From positions 1 through 62,580 of IMG/VR virus record IMGVR_UViG_3300025759_000093: DNA of 62,580 nucleotides; one strand, 5' to 3'. A program made the translations under genes and the position numbers. This document shows positions 28,337-37,971 of the stretch, piece after piece; position 1 is the stretch's first letter, and every line of letters begins with the position of its first letter. The DNA comes from a virus. Under the pieces are notes generated by a model. That model was not told where the DNA came from and ran no database searches. It saw only the letters and a list, made by a program, of their open reading frames with translations.

Positions 28337-29137
28337 TTATTTTAGTTTTTTATCTATAGATCGATAAACTTCTAAACCTTCATCAGTTTTAAACCATGAA
28401 GCCATAGCTGAATATGGATTTTCATCAAAAGGAACATTCATCAACTTACGACCATTGCTAGCCCAAGTAAAAGATCTATTATCAGCACTTAGATTAACTA
28501 TACCTGACTCAACTGCTACTATAGCAAAGTTTCTAAGTATTACATTTTCATCATTAGCTAAATCTAAAAACAATTGTGGTTGTTGTTTAGCAAACAATAA
28601 TAAGTCTCTTCTTAATTCCTTAGAAGATAACTTAGCAACTTCTGATCCAACCTCTACTCTTAGTACTGCTTCCGCTTGGTCTATATCCATTTCGTAAGCT
28701 GTGTTTAATGCTTCTATTTCGTATTCTAAATCTTCCATCTCTGTTTCTGCTTCTAAGACGGTATCTAGTTCTCGAAATATTTTTCCTTTATGTGGATGTA
28801 TATTTAAAAACTCTTGTAAGTTTCTTTTTTCTTTAGGTACAAATAAGTGCCCATTATCAAATACTATATGCTTTAAAGTAATCTGTCCTTCTTGTTCATC
28901 TACAAAAATACTTTTTTGATTTGTAGCATATCTCATTTCTCTTTCATAACCTTGTTTTGGATCAAACCAAACTAAAGGGTATCTCTGAGTATGTTTACAA
29001 GGTAATGTATAAGTTAGTGGCGATTTGTTACCTACAAGATAATAATTTCTATCTTTATATTCCCAGTTATCTACTGGTTTTTTTATTTCAGGCGCAGCTT
29101 TTTTGACTGGAGCCTTTTTTACTTTTGTTTCTTCCAT
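28337..29137 (-). CDS. conserved phage structural-region protein
   Basis: A 266-residue protein with a Lys/Pro/Ala-rich N terminus (EETKVKKAPVKKAAPEIKKP). A beta-rich part follows (about 25-95, including NYYLVGNKSPLTYTLPCKH), then an acidic helical part (LNIHPHKGKIF at about 107, followed by many Glu). The C-terminal SKELRRDLLLFAKQQPQLFLDL segment is typical of a small phage family near capsid genes, perhaps head completion; I do not know an assigned role. It is bounded by terminator hairpins on both sides, so it may be transcribed as a single-gene unit. Confidence 0.55.
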   Translation of the reverse strand: MEETKVKKAPVKKAAPEIKKPVDNWEYKDRNYYLVGNKSPLTYTLPCKHTQRYPLVWFDPKQGYEREMRYATNQKSIFVDEQEGQITLKHIVFDNGHLFVPKEKRNLQEFLNIHPHKGKIFRELDTVLEAETEMEDLEYEIEALNTAYEMDIDQAEAVLRVEVGSEVAKLSSKELRRDLLLFAKQQPQLFLDLANDENVILRNFAIVAVESGIVNLSADNRSFTWASNGRKLMNVPFDENPYSAMASWFKTDEGLEVYRSIDKKLK

Positions 29138-29162
29138 AATATAATATAATATAAATAATTAA

Positions 29163-29188
29163 TAAAGACCCCGCCGAAGCGGGATCTT
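29163..29188 (-). terminator. rho-independent terminator after capsid genes
   Basis: On the minus strand AAGATCCCGC, a TTCG tetraloop, GCGGGGTCTT, then TTTATT: a 10-bp stem with one G-U wobble. It lies right after the 117-residue gene that follows the major capsid protein, so it would end the highly expressed capsid transcript and reduce expression of the 266-residue gene. Confidence 0.85.
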
Positions 29189-29202
29189 AAATATAACCTT
29201 AA

Positions 29203-29556
29203 TTAACTTAAAGCTGATGTAAGCTTTAAAGTAATTACTGGTGTGATACTTCCTACTAGTACTCCAGTAGCTGTAACTTTTTGTTCAACAACTGGTCCAA
29301 CAATAGCTGGTCCAGATGTTCCTGCAGCATTACCAAAAACACCTGCAAACAGATCTAAATATTCTGCTTCAGTCTTAGTGAAAGAGTTAGATCCACCTTT
29401 AGTATAGACAATATTAGCTTTTGCTAATTTGTTTGATCCCATATCTAAAGCGTAAATAACATCAACAGTAAGTGTGTTACTTGATATAACAGCTGTAAGT
29501 TGCAATATGCCATCGGCTTGTGCAACTTGATTAACGTCTAATTTTACTAAACCCAT
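29203..29556 (-). CDS. small beta-rich capsid-associated protein
   Basis: A 117-residue protein, low in charge and rich in Val, Thr, Gly and Ala, predicted beta (ILQLTAVISSNTLTVDVIYALD). It follows the major capsid gene and precedes a strong terminator, so it is probably co-expressed with the capsid at high level. A decoration or head auxiliary protein is the natural guess; no family signature was recognised. Confidence 0.58.
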   Translation of the reverse strand: MGLVKLDVNQVAQADGILQLTAVISSNTLTVDVIYALDMGSNKLAKANIVYTKGGSNSFTKTEAEYLDLFAGVFGNAAGTSGPAIVGPVVEQKVTATGVLVGSITPVITLKLTSALS

Positions 29557-29587
29557 AATTTCTATATTTTTAAATGTTAATAAATAA

Positions 29588-31063
29588 TTAAGCTCCTTTG
29601 AATAACACGAAGTTATTAGCAGCTTGAGTTACTAAACATCTTTCAGATAAGAAATTAACTCTCATTGTATCAAGATCAGAAGTGTAAGCTCCACCTACAG
29701 AACCAGTGATCCAAGCTTTGAATCGTCTGTCTTCAGTTTCAGAAGCTCTAAATCTTACGTGTAAGAAAGGACGTCTGATATTTGATCCTAACATTTGATC
29801 GTATACTGTAGATGTACCAGCTGGTATCATAACACCGTCAATAGCGCTAGACATACCTCGTGTAGTAGCATCGTTTAAGTATTTCCAGTCAGTTTTATAG
29901 AAGTCATAAGAACCTCTTCTGAAACCAGAGAAACCAAAGTTAAGAGCCATTTCAGCTTCGTTATCAAATAAACCGTAAGAAGCAGCTTGAGTTGAAGCAA
30001 AACCACCATTAGTAGCAGCTAACATATCATCAAAATCAAGAGCAGTTTGTCTTGATAAAAATAACATATTTTCTTCAATAGCACCTTGCTTATCTAATTG
30101 CTTAAGGATAGCATCAAAATCTGCTAACGCACCTGAACCAGGAGCAGCAGCACCAGCAAAACCAGAGTATACATTACCTCTTGCTTCGATAGCAGCAAAT
30201 AAACCTTCAGTACCTTTAATAGCAGAACCATTTGCTCCAGTAGGACCAAACCCAGTTCCAAAAGTACCAGCATTAGCGTTAAGCTCACCTTCAACCATTG
30301 CCATTTCTAAATAGTCTTCAAATCTTAGTCTAGTTTCAGACTCAGCTTTTAAATACCATAAGTATCCAGAAGTACCATCTTCAGTAGCAACTTCGATCCA
30401 GCCAATTTGAGCTGTATCAGATCCACTTAATTCATAGTTATCTTTTAAGATAATTGGAGAATTAGTGAAAGTAGTTACATTAGGCTCGATAGCTTGCTTC
30501 ATTCCTTCACTTCCTTTTGGAAATTCAGAACCATAAACAAATAAACTATTTGTACCAGTTGTGTTAGTTAAAGCAGCTCCCTCATAAGCGTGACATTCTA
30601 ATGTATAACCATTAGTAGTAGCATTATCAGTATTAGATAATACTAAAGCTTTAAGAGTTACTAAACCAGTAGCGTTGTCAGAGATTAAAATTGTATTACC
30701 AACTCTAATACCTGAACTAGCTGGGTTACCAGCACCTGGAGTAATAGTTACTCTAAACTTAGGAAAAGCTTTACCAGCAGCAGCAACAACAACGTTATCA
30801 TATGCTACGTGTAATCTATTTTGTTCAGACCAAATTACTTGATCTGATGTCATTGGCATTTCAGCGCCAACCATTCTTAGGAAACCAGATAATGTTCTGT
30901 TTCCGTATCTCTCTACTTCTTGCTCATAAAGCTCAGGTAGATATTGTTGTGCCCATTGTCCATTAGCTAAGTTATTAAAATCTATGTAATTGTCTTGTAC
31001 AGTGACTTGACTTGGCATAGGTGTAATACTTGCTGGAAATGAACCTCCATTTACAAAACTCAT
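29588..31063 (-). CDS. major capsid protein, crAss-like HK97 fold
   Basis: A 491-residue shell protein. Segments seen in crAss-like capsid proteins are present: QQYLPELYEQEVERYGNRT (about 39-57), a central Gly/Ala-rich domain, then FRASETEDRRFKAW, SVGGAYTSDLDTMRVNFLSER and AANNFVLFKG near the C terminus. Amino-acid composition (high Gly, Ala, Thr, Asn) and somewhat higher G+C than its neighbours fit a highly expressed protein. It lies downstream of the portal and scaffold genes and upstream of a terminator. Confidence 0.88.
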   Translation of the reverse strand: MSFVNGGSFPASITPMPSQVTVQDNYIDFNNLANGQWAQQYLPELYEQEVERYGNRTLSGFLRMVGAEMPMTSDQVIWSEQNRLHVAYDNVVVAAAGKAFPKFRVTITPGAGNPASSGIRVGNTILISDNATGLVTLKALVLSNTDNATTNGYTLECHAYEGAALTNTTGTNSLFVYGSEFPKGSEGMKQAIEPNVTTFTNSPIILKDNYELSGSDTAQIGWIEVATEDGTSGYLWYLKAESETRLRFEDYLEMAMVEGELNANAGTFGTGFGPTGANGSAIKGTEGLFAAIEARGNVYSGFAGAAAPGSGALADFDAILKQLDKQGAIEENMLFLSRQTALDFDDMLAATNGGFASTQAASYGLFDNEAEMALNFGFSGFRRGSYDFYKTDWKYLNDATTRGMSSAIDGVMIPAGTSTVYDQMLGSNIRRPFLHVRFRASETEDRRFKAWITGSVGGAYTSDLDTMRVNFLSERCLVTQAANNFVLFKGA

Positions 31064-31076
31064 GTTCTATTTTTTA

Positions 31077-32258
31077 TTATGATTTTTTATTTTTGATTTT
31101 CAACCTAGAACTATCAACACCAGTTATTGCTTTTACTTTCCAACCATTAGACAAAGTCGCCTCTGTAGCTAAAGGTTTTGGATCTTGATTAATGTTTTTA
31201 GATTTTGCAATAACATCTCTAGTAGCATCGGCTTTGCCTTGCTCGTAAAAATGTTGAGCTAATCTATCAGCATTTCTCATAGCGTAAATAGCTTTATGGT
31301 AACCGTCCAAATCTGTTATGCTTCCTGTTTCATCAGTAAATTTACTAATAACTTTTGAAACATCAGACTGAGCGTTTGCCATTTCAGTTGGATTAGAAAC
31401 ACTATATCTAAACGCTTTGTCTCCTAAGTTAAATTCAAAACCTTTGAATTTATTAGTGAAGAAGTCCTCAGTGTTTTTAACAAAGTCATTTCTTTTCTCT
31501 TGTATGGTTTGTTGTTCTTGGTTGTATCGTTGGAAAAAATCCATTGCTTTTTTCTGCTCATTAGTAACAGATGGCCTCAACTTGATTTCATCATAATATT
31601 TACTTTTCATTTGCTCTAAAAAGTTCTTGGCTTTCGCAACTTCTTCTTTGTATGCAAGCTTTTGCTTACGTACAAATCTTTCTTCGTCCGTCTCTTCATC
31701 AAACTTAAAATTATCTTCCATTACGAAGCTAATTTCATCGTCTGTAAGATGCGGTCTAGTCTTTTTATAATATTCTCTAACAAGTAAACTGTCATCGAAT
31801 TTAGTGTAATCTTTATTTAAAGTAACATAATCTTCAACAGTTCCACCTGTTTCTTGCATAAATTTCACAAGCTTTTCTACGTTTTCAGGCAGTTGTACTC
31901 CAGAAACTCTTTCGTCTCTAATAGCATCTTTTGCTTGTTTTTCTAATTTATCAGCTTCTTTAGAAACTGGTTTTTCTTGAATTACCGTGACCTCTTTGTC
32001 CTCATTTTTGTCTTCGACTTTTTCTGGGGTAAGCTCTTCAAGTTTTGATTCGGGTGCTCTCTCCTCCACTTTTTCCACATCTGTGGCTTGTTTATTCTCA
32101 TCCACGACTCCTGTGCTTTGCTTTGGAACGGCATCTTCTTCTTTTTTAGTTAAATCTATTTTTGTTACTTTTTTATCACCTGCTAGTTTCTTTGGTCTAC
32201 CAGGTTTTCTTTTCATTTTAAATTCCCCTTCTTGAGGAACCTCTTTTTCATTTGCCAT
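31077..32258 (-). CDS. capsid scaffolding protein
   Basis: A 393-residue, strongly charged protein between portal and major capsid genes, the standard scaffold position. The N-terminal third is Lys/Glu rich and probably disordered (KMKRKPGRPKKLAGD, then long acidic stretches). The middle is coiled coil (FLEQMKSKYYDEIKL, FQRYNQEQQTIQEKR), and the C terminus is basic (DSSRLKIKNKKS), as expected for docking to capsid subunits. No protease motif was seen. It shares an unusual repeated AT leader with the 266-residue gene. Confidence 0.72.
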   Translation of the reverse strand: MANEKEVPQEGEFKMKRKPGRPKKLAGDKKVTKIDLTKKEEDAVPKQSTGVVDENKQATDVEKVEERAPESKLEELTPEKVEDKNEDKEVTVIQEKPVSKEADKLEKQAKDAIRDERVSGVQLPENVEKLVKFMQETGGTVEDYVTLNKDYTKFDDSLLVREYYKKTRPHLTDDEISFVMEDNFKFDEETDEERFVRKQKLAYKEEVAKAKNFLEQMKSKYYDEIKLRPSVTNEQKKAMDFFQRYNQEQQTIQEKRNDFVKNTEDFFTNKFKGFEFNLGDKAFRYSVSNPTEMANAQSDVSKVISKFTDETGSITDLDGYHKAIYAMRNADRLAQHFYEQGKADATRDVIAKSKNINQDPKPLATEATLSNGWKVKAITGVDSSRLKIKNKKS

Positions 32259-32287
32259 AATATAATATAATATAAATTAATAAAGTA

Positions 32288-34705
32288 TTACATACCTTCA
32301 GGTAGTATACTGTCTAGTGGATCTTGTAAACTCTCGATAGACGATGGATCCTCAAAGTCTATTGCATCTAATTGTTTTTGCTTTTGATTAGCTATAGCAC
32401 TTTGTTGAGTGCCAACTATTCTAGCTCTTTTATCTTTTCTATCTTCTATATCTTTTTCTCTTTGTGCTTCGACACCTATCTTCTGTTCTCCAAGCTCTTT
32501 GTTATACATGAACTCAAGCTCCATTAATTCTCTTTTAATTTGAGCTTCAACTCTCATACGCTCTACTTCAAAGCTAGATTTACCTTTTTCAAATTTAAGT
32601 TTAGTATCTAATACCGCTTGTTGCTTCTGTACTTCTGCCATAGCAGCAGCTTCACTAGCTTCGGCATTAGCAGCTGCTTGTGCTTGTATGTTTGCTAAGT
32701 TAGCAGCTTGTGCAGCTTCAGCAGCTTTCTTACGCTTCAACTTAATCATTTGATTAGCTAGCTTAAGATTATTTATTTGCCTAATATCTATAGCATCTTC
32801 TAGATTTATACTGCCACTAGCTAGTGCTGCTTGAATATTTGCTTCTAACATTTCTTTCTCTTGCTCATCTGGAACTAAATCCATATACAAGCCAAAGTCA
32901 TATAAGTGGATATTTTGTAAATCATCTAATTGACCTACGTTCCAAGTTGATATACTATTTTTTAAAGCCTCTTCAGTTAAAGCAAACTCTATGCTATCAG
33001 CAGTTCTTAAAACTATATTTTCACAAGTTCTTACTGTTAAGTATAAATAAGCATTTAATATATGTTTAGTAGCTGTATTTGAATTTGCAGCTGCAAGCTT
33101 TTGCAAGCCTACTAGTGAATCTGAGTTTGGTTGACTACCGTCTCTAGCTTCATTAAGCCCGGTTACGTCTCTTATCATTTGTAGATAATACTGATAAGTT
33201 TGTATTAAAGAATTTATTTTTCCACCACCATCACTTTTAACTAACTCTTGTATTGGTACTCTACCATTATTAGGATCTCCTTCAGTAGTCATTGATCTAC
33301 CTAAAATACTACCAGTTTGGAAATACATGTTTAAAGCTTCTTTAGCATTATATGTAGTACCATTACCTAAGTCTACTTCTGCTAGTCCATCAACATCTAA
33401 GTATACACCATCAGGTATTACTTTAGATATTACTTGTTGTATTTTTAAATGAGTTATTTGTATCATATCAGCAAAGCCCATCATACGACTTACTAAACTT
33501 TCTATTCTACCATGATACATTTTAGGTGCACATATGTTGTAGTTCATGTTTACCTTAACTAAGTTAGATTTTGGTCTTGTCATATTTTCAGACATTTTCC
33601 ACTCTAACATCATATCATATCCTAGAACCTTAGCACCAGTATATAGAACTTCTATTGATCTACTAACTCTATCAAAGTTATCATTTTGTTCTGGATTAAA
33701 AGTATCTGGTTTTTCTAAAGCTTTTTCTAAACCTGTAGCAGTCTTTTTTATTTTAAATACTTGCTCGCTATATGTTTTGTATTCAAAATACATTATGTAT
33801 ATAGCATTACCGTCTCTTCTGCCATTGTAATTATATAAATAATTACTATTACCTTGATACTGTTGTAATCTTTCTAGTTCTGAATCTGTAAGTTGAGGAA
33901 ACTGCTTTTTAGCATCGGCTAAAGTTATAGGTTTAACTTCGCCTACGTACCATAAATCTTCAAAGTTTGGATCTTCACTGTAAGAATAAACCATACGAGC
34001 TGGATCTACATATTCTACAGTAACACCTTCAGCTTTGTTAAAGTTAGTTTTTACAGCACTCATACCTAACACTACTAAATCTTCAAGTAATCTCTTTTTA
34101 GTTAGATCATATCTATTCATCTGCAAAGAGTTATTTACTGCTTCTTCACAAGCTATTTCTGAAGCTTGTTTGTAGCTTAGTTGCATGTGCAAATCTAACT
34201 CATCTTTATTTTCAGGTAGTTCTGAAGGGGTATCACTATTAAATAAATCTAGGTCTAAAGTTTGTTGTAAAGATATTAAAAAATCTTTTGCTTGCATATC
34301 TCTTAATATGTCTTCAGCATACTTTGATCTTTGTTGTCTTGATTCTGGATCCTGAGCAAAGGCTTTTATATCATAAACCTTATCGTCCATGCCATTGACA
34401 ACTATATCTACAAACTTAGGTATTATAGGAACTGGTTTCCAGTCTAAATTAAGATATGATAAATCACCGTTTATAGCTAATTCATCTTTATACTTTTGAA
34501 CAGGTTGCTCAGCTCTTGAATAAAGCCTACGCATTCTGAAATTATTATAATTAGTATTAAATCTGTTTTCAACTCCAGATCTTGTTCCGCTAAACCAATC
34601 ACCCTCTATAGCCATTGCAACCTGCCTGCCATAGTCGATACTTTGTTTAACCTCATCAGGTACTACCTGATCTGGAAAAGAGCTATAAGTGTTTGTAATC
34701 TTCAT
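32288..34705 (-). CDS. portal protein, crAss-like
   Basis: An 805-residue portal that forms the dodecameric vertex for DNA entry. Recognisable pieces: NYNICAPKMYHGRIESLVSR (about 388-407), a PDGVYLDVDGLAEVDLG segment, GSILGRSMTTEGDPNN, and RDVTGLNEARDGSQPNSDSLVG (about 533-553) in the clip/stem region, as in crAss-like portals. The C-terminal 200 residues are a long Ala/Gln/Glu/Lys helix (barrel-like extension). The start codon directly follows the large terminase stop, giving tight coupling. Confidence 0.87.
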   Translation of the reverse strand: MKITNTYSSFPDQVVPDEVKQSIDYGRQVAMAIEGDWFSGTRSGVENRFNTNYNNFRMRRLYSRAEQPVQKYKDELAINGDLSYLNLDWKPVPIIPKFVDIVVNGMDDKVYDIKAFAQDPESRQQRSKYAEDILRDMQAKDFLISLQQTLDLDLFNSDTPSELPENKDELDLHMQLSYKQASEIACEEAVNNSLQMNRYDLTKKRLLEDLVVLGMSAVKTNFNKAEGVTVEYVDPARMVYSYSEDPNFEDLWYVGEVKPITLADAKKQFPQLTDSELERLQQYQGNSNYLYNYNGRRDGNAIYIMYFEYKTYSEQVFKIKKTATGLEKALEKPDTFNPEQNDNFDRVSRSIEVLYTGAKVLGYDMMLEWKMSENMTRPKSNLVKVNMNYNICAPKMYHGRIESLVSRMMGFADMIQITHLKIQQVISKVIPDGVYLDVDGLAEVDLGNGTTYNAKEALNMYFQTGSILGRSMTTEGDPNNGRVPIQELVKSDGGGKINSLIQTYQYYLQMIRDVTGLNEARDGSQPNSDSLVGLQKLAAANSNTATKHILNAYLYLTVRTCENIVLRTADSIEFALTEEALKNSISTWNVGQLDDLQNIHLYDFGLYMDLVPDEQEKEMLEANIQAALASGSINLEDAIDIRQINNLKLANQMIKLKRKKAAEAAQAANLANIQAQAAANAEASEAAAMAEVQKQQAVLDTKLKFEKGKSSFEVERMRVEAQIKRELMELEFMYNKELGEQKIGVEAQREKDIEDRKDKRARIVGTQQSAIANQKQKQLDAIDFEDPSSIESLQDPLDSILPEGM

Positions 34706-36931
34706 TTATTTTATTATTTGTGAAATAGATCCTTTATTATTGTATCTACGTATACCTAAACTAACAGGTGCTACACTTCTTGTTGGAACCGGTCTATACT
34801 TGTTTTTGTTACAAGCCATAATTGCCAAACCAGAACTTATAGCGGCATCGTATTTAGTTCTATTATTTATGTTAAATCTCGCCCAATCATCTAATGTTTT
34901 TTGGAAATACATATTACCATATCCCGTTTCTATTTGACCTACAAAATTTTCAATATAATATTCTATTGCAGCAGCGTGTGCTTGCTTAATATCTTCGCTT
35001 GAGTTAGGTATACCACCTATCTCTCTTTCGGTTATTGATAGCTTATTGTAAAGTTTGTCAGGTCTATTCATACTAAACCCTCTATAACCTCTACGCTTCA
35101 AATAATATAACAACCTTGGTTTATTATTTTCAGCTAACAACGGCATCCCATAAAAATGTAATGCCATTAAAACGTCTTCAAAAAATATTTCAGCTGTCTG
35201 TGGTCTAGCTATATATTCTAAGAAAAATTGATTAGCAGGAGAGTTTTCCATGCTGAACTTTGTCAATCCATGAAGTGCTCCTTTACTGCCGCGACCATCA
35301 ACAGTACCGCTAATATCGTAAGAATCACAGCCGAAAGCTCCAATATGTTCGTTAGCGGGGTATTTAATTCCATTTTTTATTATTACGTTGTTTTGAATGT
35401 TAAAGTCTGGTACCCAAGAAACTAAAAATCTACCTTTATTGTTTGGTATAAATACTACTTTAGTATCTTTTATTCCGTTTTCCCAGGCAAAATTTCCTTT
35501 AGTGATACCAACACTATTGTTTAATTCTTCGTTAAAATCTATTTGTTGATATATTCTAGTTAAGTTGAATAAGCTATCTTTTGTTTCGTCTCTAAAAGCA
35601 TGTTGTTCCGTACGTGGAAATTGCCTATAGTATTCATTTAAAGCGTCTTGATCGTGCTTTAATCCTTCGACTTCGTTTTCCCAGTGTTTGATAACTCCCG
35701 TCGTAATAACCGTACCATCAATTGTTTTGATTGGATCTTTTGGAGATGTGAAGATAGGAAGTCCGTAAGTATCCATGAATCCTTCGTAGTTCCATTCCAT
35801 AGGTATGAACAAGCTGTAGAGTCCAGAAGCTGTTTGTCCGTTTTTATTTCTTTCAGTAACGTCTGAATTGTAGTATAATTTTTTGAAGTTGTCCCCACCT
35901 TTGTCTAAAGCATTTGAAGTTGAGCCCATCATACATTTACCTACGATTCTAGAACCAAGACGTAATGTAGTTTTTGTAACCCTCCAGTTGTTTAATATAT
36001 TATCAGGTCTTTCCCACTTACCACTTTCATCATGCGCTAGTATTTTTAGCTTTTCACCATCGTAAGAGTTATCACCAGTATTTTTCCAGTCAATAGTTGT
36101 ATCAAGTCCATCTAGTTCTTCTAGTTGCTCATTATTTTCCAACTTTCTTCTAGTAAGTTTGGATGCTGGAACCCTATATGCCAACTCAGTCTTTGGCCGA
36201 TCCATACCGTCTTGAATTGGTTTGAAGAAAAACGGATAGTTAACGGATATTGGTACAACCTTATCTGTAAACATTTTTTTAGCATCTGCACCTGACTTAC
36301 TGAGTATACCAAATCTTGAGTCAGAAGAAATGGTTGCTTTATTGACAAGTTCTGCTGATGCCATAAATGAAAACCCAGATCGTCTGTTTTTAAGATAGCA
36401 CATTCCATAACATCTGTTATCTGCTTTACAGGCTTCCCAAAATATAAAGAAGAGTCTATTTGATTCTCTATATTCAGGTGCTCCAACATCAATCTTTGAC
36501 CATTGGAGGTACATGTAATGTGTACCAGTAATATAAGTAGGAATATTATTATTATAAAACCAGTAACCTTGTTCTCTTCTTTTGAATTCTTCGTCGATAT
36601 AATCATACCACTTCTCTTTAAAATCTAACGGATATTCTTCCCAATCAAATCTAGTCTTTATTCTTTGTAGTTCTTTTGGATATTCAAATCTTTCCCAGTA
36701 TTGTTCCTCTTGTTTTTTGCTTCGTTTATACGGTTCATCTGCTGTTGGTAAAGCAATGCGGAGACCTTGTATTTCAATAACTGATTCAATTTTACCTGTT
36801 TTACTTATTACTACAAAATCATACTCCACGTTATAACCGTACTCCCACTTTTTATATCTGTTGTTTTTAGCTAATATCTTAGGATTTACAACGTCCTTAA
36901 TTTCTTTCCAAAGCGTCTGTTCGTAACTCAC
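34706..36931 (-). CDS. terminase large subunit, crAss-like
   Basis: Packaging motor ATPase and nuclease, 741 residues. An ATPase P-loop variant KNRRSGFSF lies at about residue 182, the Walker B segment ILAHDESG at about 300 and coupling motif GST at about 335. The RNase-H-like nuclease begins FGCDSYDISGT (about 537), with a further acidic EDVLMALHFYG region. The sequence style (RRSGFS in place of GKS) is that of crAss-like terminases. It overlaps the small upstream gene by four bases. Confidence 0.9.
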   Translation of the reverse strand: MSYEQTLWKEIKDVVNPKILAKNNRYKKWEYGYNVEYDFVVISKTGKIESVIEIQGLRIALPTADEPYKRSKKQEEQYWERFEYPKELQRIKTRFDWEEYPLDFKEKWYDYIDEEFKRREQGYWFYNNNIPTYITGTHYMYLQWSKIDVGAPEYRESNRLFFIFWEACKADNRCYGMCYLKNRRSGFSFMASAELVNKATISSDSRFGILSKSGADAKKMFTDKVVPISVNYPFFFKPIQDGMDRPKTELAYRVPASKLTRRKLENNEQLEELDGLDTTIDWKNTGDNSYDGEKLKILAHDESGKWERPDNILNNWRVTKTTLRLGSRIVGKCMMGSTSNALDKGGDNFKKLYYNSDVTERNKNGQTASGLYSLFIPMEWNYEGFMDTYGLPIFTSPKDPIKTIDGTVITTGVIKHWENEVEGLKHDQDALNEYYRQFPRTEQHAFRDETKDSLFNLTRIYQQIDFNEELNNSVGITKGNFAWENGIKDTKVVFIPNNKGRFLVSWVPDFNIQNNVIIKNGIKYPANEHIGAFGCDSYDISGTVDGRGSKGALHGLTKFSMENSPANQFFLEYIARPQTAEIFFEDVLMALHFYGMPLLAENNKPRLLYYLKRRGYRGFSMNRPDKLYNKLSITEREIGGIPNSSEDIKQAHAAAIEYYIENFVGQIETGYGNMYFQKTLDDWARFNINNRTKYDAAISSGLAIMACNKNKYRPVPTRSVAPVSLGIRRYNNKGSISQIIK

Positions 36932-37209
36932 TTACTTCGCCCTTCTGCAAAACCTTTAAATGATTTTACTTCTTTTTCTACTTTATTATTATCACCTGAT
37001 AAAATAGATTCTTCCTCTTCTATTCTTTGCAGTATTTCAAAAGCATCCATTATACAGAGCTTTTTAGTAGCTGCCGCGTTCTTTAATCTATCAGCTGACA
37101 CATCATCGTCTGTATGTGTAATGATTTTTTCTTCAGCTACTTTAATTAACTCGTCTACAGCTTTACGCCCAGCTCGGATTATGTTCTTTCTCGTTTCCTT
37201 CGTACTCAT
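36928..37209 (-). CDS. possible terminase small subunit
   Basis: A 93-residue helical, charged protein placed directly before, and overlapping, the large terminase gene. It contains RAGRKAVDELIKVAEEKI and SADRLKNAAATKKLCIMDAFEIL, and a polar tail. Position and size fit a small terminase subunit, but no HTH could be identified with confidence, so the role is inferred from context. Confidence 0.5.
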   Translation of the reverse strand: MSTKETRKNIIRAGRKAVDELIKVAEEKIITHTDDDVSADRLKNAAATKKLCIMDAFEILQRIEEEESILSGDNNKVEKEVKSFKGFAEGRSK

Positions 37210-37747
37210 GAGTTAAAGCTATGTCATTTGATTTCATACAATATAAACGTTCATTATCAATGATAAATTCAAACTCAGAGTTTGGCGTAAACGTTACAAG
37301 TGTTCCAGGTGTTATTCCTATGGCTTCTAAGGAGCTATTAGTATATTTCATTATACCAACGTTAGGTTGCTCTTTATTAATGCTTAAATAATCTTTATTT
37401 AAAATAGGTTTTACAAAGCAATAAGGTCCATGAGGTTTATTGTTATACATGTATATTTGATCAGGAGTACAAAAGTATAAATCATCTTTAAAATACATAG
37501 AGCTATTACGTTCTTTTCCCTTTTGATCATACCATCTTCTAAATATATTATGATGCACATATACATTGTCACCTATCTTTATGTGTGAGCTATAAGCAGC
37601 TGGCACCGATACAACAACTGCTTGCTTGCTCACAAATCGGTGGTTCTCTATGGTGGTATTTATGATAAGCGTTTTATCGCCTACCTTTCTTATATTATCA
37701 TACCTACTATTAAGAGGTTTGATAATAAAGTTATATAAACTTTTCAT
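37163..37747 (-). CDS. conserved phage protein, beta-rich
   Basis: A 194-residue protein, mainly beta, with KIGDNVYVHHNIFRRWYD (about 75-92) followed by GKERNSSMYFKDDLYF and PDQIYMY. This block recurs in marine phages and has a faint resemblance to a GroES-like chaperonin fold (hydrophobic loop, then GDxVxVHHN), but that is only an impression. It overlaps the next two genes and lies in the block between the methyltransferase and the terminase. Confidence 0.55.
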   Translation of the reverse strand: MKSLYNFIIKPLNSRYDNIRKVGDKTLIINTTIENHRFVSKQAVVVSVPAAYSSHIKIGDNVYVHHNIFRRWYDQKGKERNSSMYFKDDLYFCTPDQIYMYNNKPHGPYCFVKPILNKDYLSINKEQPNVGIMKYTNSSLEAIGITPGTLVTFTPNSEFEFIIDNERLYCMKSNDIALTHEYEGNEKEHNPSWA

Positions 37748-37971
37748 TAATATTTCAAATCATACTCAACTGATATAGCCATATTACGATTGAACTTTTT
37801 CCAAGGAAGAACTTCTTTTGATTTTGTTATATATATATTATAAGACTGATCGTTATCATCAAATAATATATCTGATATTACATGGCCACCGTATACTTCT
37901 TGCTGTAGTGAATAATGCATTGCATCATTTTTATAATCTGATCCAATACTTATTTTTCTAATTACTGACAT
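37747..37971 (-). CDS. small conserved phage protein
   Basis: A 74-residue protein with ISIGSDYKNDAMHYSLQQEVYGGH, then an alternating pattern ending PWKKFNRNMAISVEYDL. A similar SIGxDYKxAMHY pattern occurs in small proteins near terminase genes of other marine phages, from memory. It is predicted beta-rich, with no signal peptide. Its stop overlaps the start of the 194-residue gene; function unknown. Confidence 0.58.
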   Translation of the reverse strand: MSVIRKISIGSDYKNDAMHYSLQQEVYGGHVISDILFDDNDQSYNIYITKSKEVLPWKKFNRNMAISVEYDLKY

